Shown here piece by piece: positions 7,193 to 11,466 of a stretch of 11,466 nucleotides of DNA. Each line of letters opens with the position of its first letter. Positions within the stretch are counted from its first letter, which is position 1. Where the stretch lies: NCBI GenBank assembly GCA_003452185.1, contig DMJJ01000422.1, forward strand, positions 1 to 11,466, given 5' to 3'. Source of the DNA: Verrucomicrobiales bacterium. Lineage in GTDB: Bacteria; Verrucomicrobiota; Verrucomicrobiia; Limisphaerales; UBA11320. The notes beneath the pieces are model-generated. The model ran no database searches. It had not been told where the DNA came from and saw only the letters and a program-made list of their open reading frames with translations. The position numbers were made by a program, and so were the translations under genes.

Positions 7193-8106
7193 GAGCCCAA
7201 GCCTCCAGCTCCCCTCGTTCGCCGGCCCGCGGGCCGAGCCTCGCCGCCACCGCCGGGTTTTCGCTCGTGGAAATGATCGGTGTGATCTCGATCATCGGCA
7301 TCATGATGGCCGTGGTCGGCCCGAACATGATCCGGAAGGTGGTGGAGACCACCGGCACACGGGAGCAGAAAAACCTCCAGATGATCTCCGACGCGCTGGA
7401 GAACTACGTCCGGCGCAACCAGTCGATTCCCGGTGGCGGGACGTGGTACACCACGCTGGCGAATTTCACGAAACTCAGCCCGACCGATCTCCGTTACGCT
7501 GACCCGGCGAACCCTGTCACCAGCGGCCGGGTCTTCATGATCTACCCGGGATTCACTCCCGCCACGGGCGTCGATCCGGTGTACACCCTCCCTTCGGGCG
7601 GCACCATCGCCCCGACCAACGCCCGGATCCTGATCATCAGCAGCACCAAGCGGGGGCTCGCGCTCCCCGGAACGGTGACCTCGGGCATCGCGGCGAACAC
7701 CGCGGCGAACCGCACCCGCTTCAACAACATCTGGAACTGGAGCCTGAATCCCTTCACGAAGGCCCCACCCACCGGATGGCCTGCCACCTGGAACGGGGGA
7801 GGGGAACACCTTCACGTGCAACGGATCGACCTCTCCCCCCTCTTCTACCATGTGACGGTCAGCAACCCGAACTTCCCCACGAACATCCCGTTCGCCAAGT
7901 TCAACCAGCTCTCGACCGTCGCCTTCAGCGTGACCAACGCCGTCGACGCCTACTACCCCGCCGGGACCGTGATTCGGCTCTACCGTCACGACACCCCGTA
8001 TGTCGGGCCCCCCGCCAACCCGGACGAACTGAACGTCACCCACGTGGTCCAGGGGGATGTGAACTTTCTCTACGACGGCTCCCCCGCCCGCTGGAAAGTC
8101 CAATAG
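7189..8106 (+). CDS. Pseudopilin with large globular domain
   Basis: The 305-residue protein has a 23-residue leader ending in TAG, then F24-S-L-V-E28-M-I-G-V and a hydrophobic helix to about residue 44, so prepilin peptidase would cut after G23 and Glu occupies +5. The leader is long and Ser/Pro/Arg-rich. The large C-terminal part (about 60-305) is beta-rich with little charge and has no domain I can name. It aligns along its length with the next protein (RVFMIYPGF / RLYLIDPRF; SSTKRGLALP / SVSKRGFPLP; FNNIWNW / FDGLWDW; EHLHVQRID / AHLHVGRVN), so the two are tandem paralogues. It starts inside the gspF stop codon and is probably a minor or accessory pseudopilin. The first 18 bases of its VEMIGV helix region are identical to those in the pseudopilin gene at 3358. 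Confidence 0.85.
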   Translation: MRAQASSSPRSPARGPSLAATAGFSLVEMIGVISIIGIMMAVVGPNMIRKVVETTGTREQKNLQMISDALENYVRRNQSIPGGGTWYTTLANFTKLSPTDLRYADPANPVTSGRVFMIYPGFTPATGVDPVYTLPSGGTIAPTNARILIISSTKRGLALPGTVTSGIAANTAANRTRFNNIWNWSLNPFTKAPPTGWPATWNGGGEHLHVQRIDLSPLFYHVTVSNPNFPTNIPFAKFNQLSTVAFSVTNAVDAYYPAGTVIRLYRHDTPYVGPPANPDELNVTHVVQGDVNFLYDGSPARWKVQ

Positions 8107-8124
8107 TCCAACCCCGCGACCGCT

Positions 8125-9624
8125 GTGTCGATCTCCCCCCGCCACCCCGACCGACACCCCGTCGAGGCCTTCACCCTCGTCTGGGTGTTGATCACGATTG
8201 GCGCCCTGGCAGCCCTTGCCATGGTCCTGGTGCCGAACGGGGCCGAGAGCCGGGATTCGGAGCTCTCCGCCCGCGAGGAGGCGCTCCTGCCCCGCATCAC
8301 CTCCGCGCTCGAGACCCATGCCGTCCGACACCAGGTGATTCCCGGCCCCTCGGACTGGCTGGATGCCGTTGCGGTCACCGGGGGGCTTGATACGAATTCC
8401 GTCCGGCTCACCTTCCCGCAGTTCAGCACCGACACCACCAGCCAGCGTCTCTACCTTATTGACCCCCGGTTTCAGCCGAATCTCGTCGGTGGAATCCTGC
8501 CTTTGGCCCTTCCAACGGCAGGAATCGACGCCGCCTCCCCGAATGCTCCCAACACGTACGCCCGGGCGATCGTTCTCAGCGTGAGCAAGCGTGGCTTTCC
8601 GCTCCCGCTGGCGAGCGGGATCATCACAGCGGCGCAGTTCGACGGGCTTTGGGACTGGGTCAATGACCCGGCCGCGAACACCACCCCCCTCACCGGGATC
8701 AATGCCCTGTGGAACCGTCCCCTCGGAGCCCACCTCCATGTCGGGCGGGTCAACTACCAGGGCCTCTTCCATCTCATCTCCTTTCGCAAACTCACCTACG
8801 CCGTCGACGGGGGCATCCCCGTGATGGTGACCAACACCTCGCAGCGGTACTTTCTCACCGGCACTCCGCTGAGCCTCTACGCCCTCACCAACGGGATGAT
8901 GGTGATGCGTCATGTGGTGTCGCAGGATCAGAGCTTTGACCTTGGATCGCCGTACGAGCCCCTGGGATGGTGGAAGTTCGAGGATGCAATCGGATCCACC
9001 GTGGGACTGAACCTTGGCAAGCTGGGATCGATCGCCAACGCCTCCCTGACCAACGGGTGTCTCACCGGCAGCTCCACCCTGACGGTCCCCACCTACACCG
9101 GTTACCCCACGAATAACCAGGCGCTGCACCTCGACGGCGTCGATGACTACGCCGACAGCACCCAGCTCATCGCCAATGACCTCTCCCAGTTCACCCTCTC
9201 GGCCTGGGTCAATCCGACTGACCTTTCCCCCGGGGCTGCACTCGGGGTTTGTGGCCAGTACGGAGTTCTTGCCTTTGGATTCAAGGCGGGCGGGGTTCGG
9301 GATCTCGAGATCAAGACGGCGGGAGGAGGAACCCTCAGTGCCCCGTATCCGCACCCCGCCTCGGAGTGGCATCACGTGGCCGTCACCGGGGATGGCATCC
9401 AGTTGAAGCTTTACGTCGACTCGGTGCTCGTGGCCACGGGCGGGGTCGCCCCGCCGGGCGGATCGTACGGTACGGGAGCCACCTCGTTCCGAATCGGCGG
9501 CGGGGGAATCTTTGATCCAGTGGGCAATAGCTTCCCAGGGGAGTTGGATGAGGTTTGCGTCTGGGATAAGGCGCTGTCAGCGGTCCAGATCGCAGCGCTG
9601 AAAGTTAATATCATGCCTTTCTAA
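8125..9624 (+). CDS. Minor pseudopilin fused to a LamG-like domain
   Basis: The 499-residue protein has three parts. Residues 1-38 are a degenerate prepilin signal: basic leader, then A15-F16-T-L-V-W20 and a hydrophobic helix. Ala replaces the usual Gly before the cut site and Trp replaces Glu at +5. Residues about 45-278 are paralogous to the preceding pseudopilin. Residues about 282-498 look like a LamG/concanavalin-type jelly roll: WWKFED (282-287), LHLDGVDDY (334-342), FTLSAWVNP, EWHHVAVTGDG (about 414-424), LKLYVDSVLVATG, and the closing GELDEVCVWDKALS. LamG-like domains often bind sugars or mediate adhesion. Lack of Glu+5 is known for GspK, the tip pseudopilin, so this may be a tip or surface subunit; that is inference. 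The start is a GTG without visible Shine-Dalgarno, 18 nt after the previous stop and in the same frame as it. No frameshift was seen. Confidence 0.85.
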   Translation: MSISPRHPDRHPVEAFTLVWVLITIGALAALAMVLVPNGAESRDSELSAREEALLPRITSALETHAVRHQVIPGPSDWLDAVAVTGGLDTNSVRLTFPQFSTDTTSQRLYLIDPRFQPNLVGGILPLALPTAGIDAASPNAPNTYARAIVLSVSKRGFPLPLASGIITAAQFDGLWDWVNDPAANTTPLTGINALWNRPLGAHLHVGRVNYQGLFHLISFRKLTYAVDGGIPVMVTNTSQRYFLTGTPLSLYALTNGMMVMRHVVSQDQSFDLGSPYEPLGWWKFEDAIGSTVGLNLGKLGSIANASLTNGCLTGSSTLTVPTYTGYPTNNQALHLDGVDDYADSTQLIANDLSQFTLSAWVNPTDLSPGAALGVCGQYGVLAFGFKAGGVRDLEIKTAGGGTLSAPYPHPASEWHHVAVTGDGIQLKLYVDSVLVATGGVAPPGGSYGTGATSFRIGGGGIFDPVGNSFPGELDEVCVWDKALSAVQIAALKVNIMPF

Positions 9625-9629
9625 GGGAA

Positions 9630-9648
9630 CGAGGCTTCCCAGGCCTCG
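9630..9648 (+). terminator. Weak terminator-like hairpin after the pseudopilin-LamG gene
   Basis: CGAGGC (9630-9635) pairs with GCCTCG (9643-9648) around a 7-nt loop, 6 nt after the TAA stop codon. Only GTTTC follows instead of a T-run, so it may be a weak intrinsic terminator or a 3' stabilising hairpin closing the gspE-gspF-pseudopilin operon. Confidence 0.4.
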
Positions 9649-9671
9649 GTTTCGGGACGGATGCCGGTGGT

Positions 9672-9687
9672 TGGCTTCAACTTTGCT
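9672..9687 (+). promoter_or_regulatory. Candidate sigma-54 (-24/-12) promoter
   Basis: TGGC at 9672-9675 and TTGCT at 9683-9687 have exactly the sigma-54 arrangement: the GG of -24 (9673-9674) lies 12 bases from the GC of -12 (9685-9686). The match to TGGCACG-N4-TTGCW is complete except at the ACG positions (here TTC). The start would be near 9698, giving a leader of about 94 nt before the PilM-N fusion gene. The site also overlaps two near-copies of an 11-nt unit (9671-9681, 9682-9692). No activator gene is in view. Confidence 0.42.
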
Positions 9688-9703
9688 TCAAGTCTCCCAG
9701 GTG

Positions 9704-9745
9704 CTTGGTGGGTAGCATTTTTTGCCTGTCCACCAAGTCCCTTGG
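9704..9745 (+). promoter_or_regulatory. Leader region with two mutually exclusive hairpins
   Basis: CTTGGTGG (9704-9711) pairs perfectly with CCACCAAG (9730-9737); with two G-T pairs the stem extends to 12 bp (9704-9715 with 9726-9737), and its loop holds a run of six T. The downstream arm can instead fold locally, CCAAG (9733-9737) with CTTGG (9741-9745). The two structures cannot coexist, a layout seen in attenuators and other switchable leaders. No terminator T-run follows either stem, so the function is unproven. Confidence 0.35.
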
Positions 9746-9749
9746 ATCA

Positions 9750-9764
9750 CCTCCCGCGGGGAGG
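9750..9764 (+). promoter_or_regulatory. Hairpin covering a Shine-Dalgarno-like sequence
   Basis: CCTCCC (9750-9755) pairs perfectly with GGGAGG (9759-9764) around a GCG loop. The downstream arm is the strongest Shine-Dalgarno-like sequence in the gap, but it is 27 nt before the ATG at 9792, farther than normal. It may be a structural element of the leader, or a masked ribosome site. Confidence 0.3.
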
Positions 9765-9791
9765 AATTGAACCGGAATAACAAGAACGCAC

Positions 9792-11261
9792 ATGAGTCGA
9801 AGCGTCCTTTCGATCAGTTGGCTGAACGGACAGGTCAAAGCGGTCCACATGCGGGGTGGACAGATGGCGGGGACCTGGGTTTGCCCCGTTGTCGTCGAAT
9901 CTCTCGACGAGGTTCAGTCGATGATCGCCGCCGCGGTCCACGACACGGGGTATAACGGCCGCGAAGTGGTGTTCGTGGTTGAGAACCGCAATCTGCTCTA
10001 CCACCTGCAGGAGGCTCCGATGGGGCGGAAGAGCCTGATCCGCGGGTTTCTTGAGCGTCGCGTGGCGCAGAGCCGCTTTTTTGACGACGAGCCCGCCGCC
10101 TTTGGTGTCAGCCATCCCATCCTGGTCAAGAACTCGCAACGGTTCCTCCTGACGCTGCTCCCCAGGAAATGGCTGCTCAACCTGCGTGAAGGGTGCGCTG
10201 CCGAAGGGCTTCAGTTGACCGGCGTCTTCTCGCCGGCCTCTGTGCTGGCACGCCACCTGAACCAGCTTCCCGTGGACCCGGGCCAGCAGGTCATGATGAC
10301 CACCGACCTTGGTGGAACGCTCTGCCTGATGGTGGGAAGGAAGGAGAAGGAGAGCCAGGTGCTCTTCGCCCGCACGGTCACGGTCACCCAGGCGGGGGCG
10401 GCCCCGGCCGACGGGGTCCGAGGGCCCGCTCCGCTCCGGGTCGTCCGCCCCGGTGTGCGCGAGGGGGATCGACTGGAGCAGGAGCTCAACCGGACACGTC
10501 TTTTCAGCCAGCAGCAGTTTGAAGCCTCGATTTCGCAGCTCTGGGTGCTGGGCGCCGGCGCCCAGTCGGCGCTCGCAGAAACCCGGCTTCCCGATGGCGT
10601 CTCAAGCCATTTCGCCCCGCTTGAGGAGGAGGTGTTCTTCCTCGCCCGCGAAGCCTCCCACCTCACCAACCGAAGCGCCGGGAACCTGCTCGGGCAGATT
10701 TCAGGCCAGGAGGTCGAACAACGGCGGCTCGTCGCGATGGCGATGGCCGCAGGGCTCGTCCTTTCGGCCGGTGTCGCGGGGTGGACCACCCATGTGGCCC
10801 ATGCCCGGGAGCTTGAGGTCCAAACCCTCGAGGCCCAGACCGCCGAGGCCAAGGAGCTCAACCAGGAGGCGATCCGGCTCTGGGAGCTGACCTCGGCACG
10901 GCAGCTTCTCGTCTCCTCCGTCGGAACCCAGAACGACCCCCCGATCCCCCTTCTGGTCCTCCGTTACTTTGGCGCCCGACTCCCCGACCCCTTCGTCCTG
11001 AACCGGCTTGAGATCAACCGGAGCTCAAACCGCTGGCAGGTGAAGGTCGAGGGACGCCAGACCGAGTCGTCGGAAGGATTCCTCGCGGCCGTGCAATCCC
11101 TGGAGGACCAGCTGACCAACAGCCCGTTCAAGCTCCAGATCATCTCCAGCACCCGCTCCCGGATCTTCCAGGAGAGCGACGCCGAGTCGCGCACGATTCC
11201 CACCACCGCCGGGCAGTCCGAGGGGGAAAGGCCCTTTTTCGTCGAGGCGATCATCCCATGA
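9792..11261 (+). CDS. PilM-PilN fusion, GspL-like platform protein
   Basis: The 489-residue protein combines a cytoplasmic actin-like part with a periplasmic PilN-like part. Residues 1-300 resemble PilM/GspL: a degenerate first phosphate loop (SISWLNGQVKAV, 8-19), TDLGGTLCLMVG (171-182) as the second, and WVLGAGAQSALAE (251-263) like the adenosine motif. A membrane helix lies at about 312-331, then a charged coiled coil (about 336-366), then a ferredoxin-like beta-alpha-beta region (about 385-460: PIPLLVLRYFGARLPDPFVL, WQVKVEGR). In type IV pili PilM and PilN are separate proteins; in type II secretion GspL unites the two, as here. It should bind GspE inside the cell and GspM/PilO in the periplasm. 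The degenerate first loop suggests weak or no ATP binding. Its stop overlaps the next start (ATGA, 11258-11261), and it follows a 167-bp gap with a candidate sigma-54 promoter. Confidence 0.82.
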   Translation: MSRSVLSISWLNGQVKAVHMRGGQMAGTWVCPVVVESLDEVQSMIAAAVHDTGYNGREVVFVVENRNLLYHLQEAPMGRKSLIRGFLERRVAQSRFFDDEPAAFGVSHPILVKNSQRFLLTLLPRKWLLNLREGCAAEGLQLTGVFSPASVLARHLNQLPVDPGQQVMMTTDLGGTLCLMVGRKEKESQVLFARTVTVTQAGAAPADGVRGPAPLRVVRPGVREGDRLEQELNRTRLFSQQQFEASISQLWVLGAGAQSALAETRLPDGVSSHFAPLEEEVFFLAREASHLTNRSAGNLLGQISGQEVEQRRLVAMAMAAGLVLSAGVAGWTTHVAHARELEVQTLEAQTAEAKELNQEAIRLWELTSARQLLVSSVGTQNDPPIPLLVLRYFGARLPDPFVLNRLEINRSSNRWQVKVEGRQTESSEGFLAAVQSLEDQLTNSPFKLQIISSTRSRIFQESDAESRTIPTTAGQSEGERPFFVEAIIP

Positions 11262-11466
11262 GCGAGCTCCAAAAGAACCCGGTGACCGACCCCGTCGGAA
11301 CCCCGACCCCGGCCCCGGCGCCCGTTGCGGCGGTTCACTCCCCCGGCCCCGGACGCCGTCGCTCCCTCACCGTCGGGGAGGCCTTTGACCGCACGTTGAC
11401 CAGCAAGACCGCCCTGATCGCCATGGGGGTGACCTCGCTGGCCCTGGTCGCCTGGGGGATGGTGGT
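11258..11466 (+). CDS. Start of a GspM/PilO-like membrane protein (partial)
   Basis: An open frame starts at ATG 11258, inside the stop codon of the preceding gene, and runs off the window after 69 codons. The visible part has a Pro/Ala-rich cytoplasmic N-terminus (about 1-32), a basic patch GRRRS (about 32-36), and a membrane helix beginning at about residue 52 (TALIAMGVTSLALVAWGM). Bitopic layout, a short cytoplasmic tail and the position right after a PilN-like gene are what is expected for PilO or GspM, the periplasmic partner of GspL/PilN. The diagnostic periplasmic domain is outside the window, so the assignment rests on order and topology; a GspC-like protein is an alternative. Confidence 0.6.
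   Translation, partial: MSELQKNPVTDPVGTPTPAPAPVAAVHSPGPGRRRSLTVGEAFDRTLTSKTALIAMGVTSLALVAWGMV

Noticed and set aside
7051..9375. Open frame of 774 codons on the - strand
   Set aside because: It is exactly antisense to two well-supported pseudopilin genes. The translation is Gly/Val/Asp/Arg/His-rich without any recognisable fold, as produced by the reverse strand of GC-rich genes.
9722..9955. Open frame overlapping the PilM-N start in another frame
   Set aside because: It runs through the leader hairpins and into the well-supported PilM-N gene, and its product is polar and low in complexity with no motif.

Overview
The window is a GC-rich, densely coded stretch of bacterial chromosome. The best guess at host is a member of the PVC group, probably Verrucomicrobiota. 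This is inferred from the style of the pseudopilins (the shared LVEMIGV export helix, a large beta-rich C-terminal half, and a LamG domain added to one of them) and from the C-terminal beta domain of the Rieske protein. It has not been tested by any search.

Layout. Positions 1-2037 (+) hold the 3' end of an unknown gene, a 12-helix MFS transporter (79-1245) and a Tat-type Rieske 2Fe-2S protein (1279-2037). A convergent gene (2071-3108, -) encodes a short, single-domain MetE-like methionine synthase with a complete zinc site. A 249-bp divergent intergenic region with two perfect inverted repeats follows. From 3358 to the end, all genes on + belong to a type II secretion / type IV pilus-like machine: a GspG-like pseudopilin (3358-4002), the GspE/PilB assembly ATPase (4280-5953), the GspF/PilC platform protein (5981-7192), a second pseudopilin (7189-8106), a paralogous minor pseudopilin fused to a LamG-like lectin fold (8125-9624), a PilM-PilN fusion resembling GspL (9792-11261), and the start of a GspM/PilO-like protein (11258-end, cut by the window).

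How they work together. In the known families, GspE hydrolyses ATP at the membrane, GspF couples this to extraction of pseudopilins from the membrane, and GspL/GspM (PilM/N/O) link the ATPase to the periplasm. No secretin, prepilin peptidase or retraction ATPase lies in the window, so it resembles a pseudopilus or secretion system more than a retractile pilus.

Most notable signals: (i) two tandem paralogous pseudopilins, the second of which gains a LamG domain exactly where the first one ends, and lacks both the Gly(-1) and Glu(+5) of the pilin signal; (ii) a sigma-54-type -24/-12 element with exact spacing in the 167-bp gap before the PilM-N fusion, followed by a leader that can fold into competing hairpins; (iii) an 18-nt identity between the export helices of two otherwise diverged pseudopilin genes; (iv) ATGA stop/start overlaps that couple platform genes. 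Few genes have a clear Shine-Dalgarno sequence. No RNA gene, CRISPR array, insertion sequence or origin was seen.
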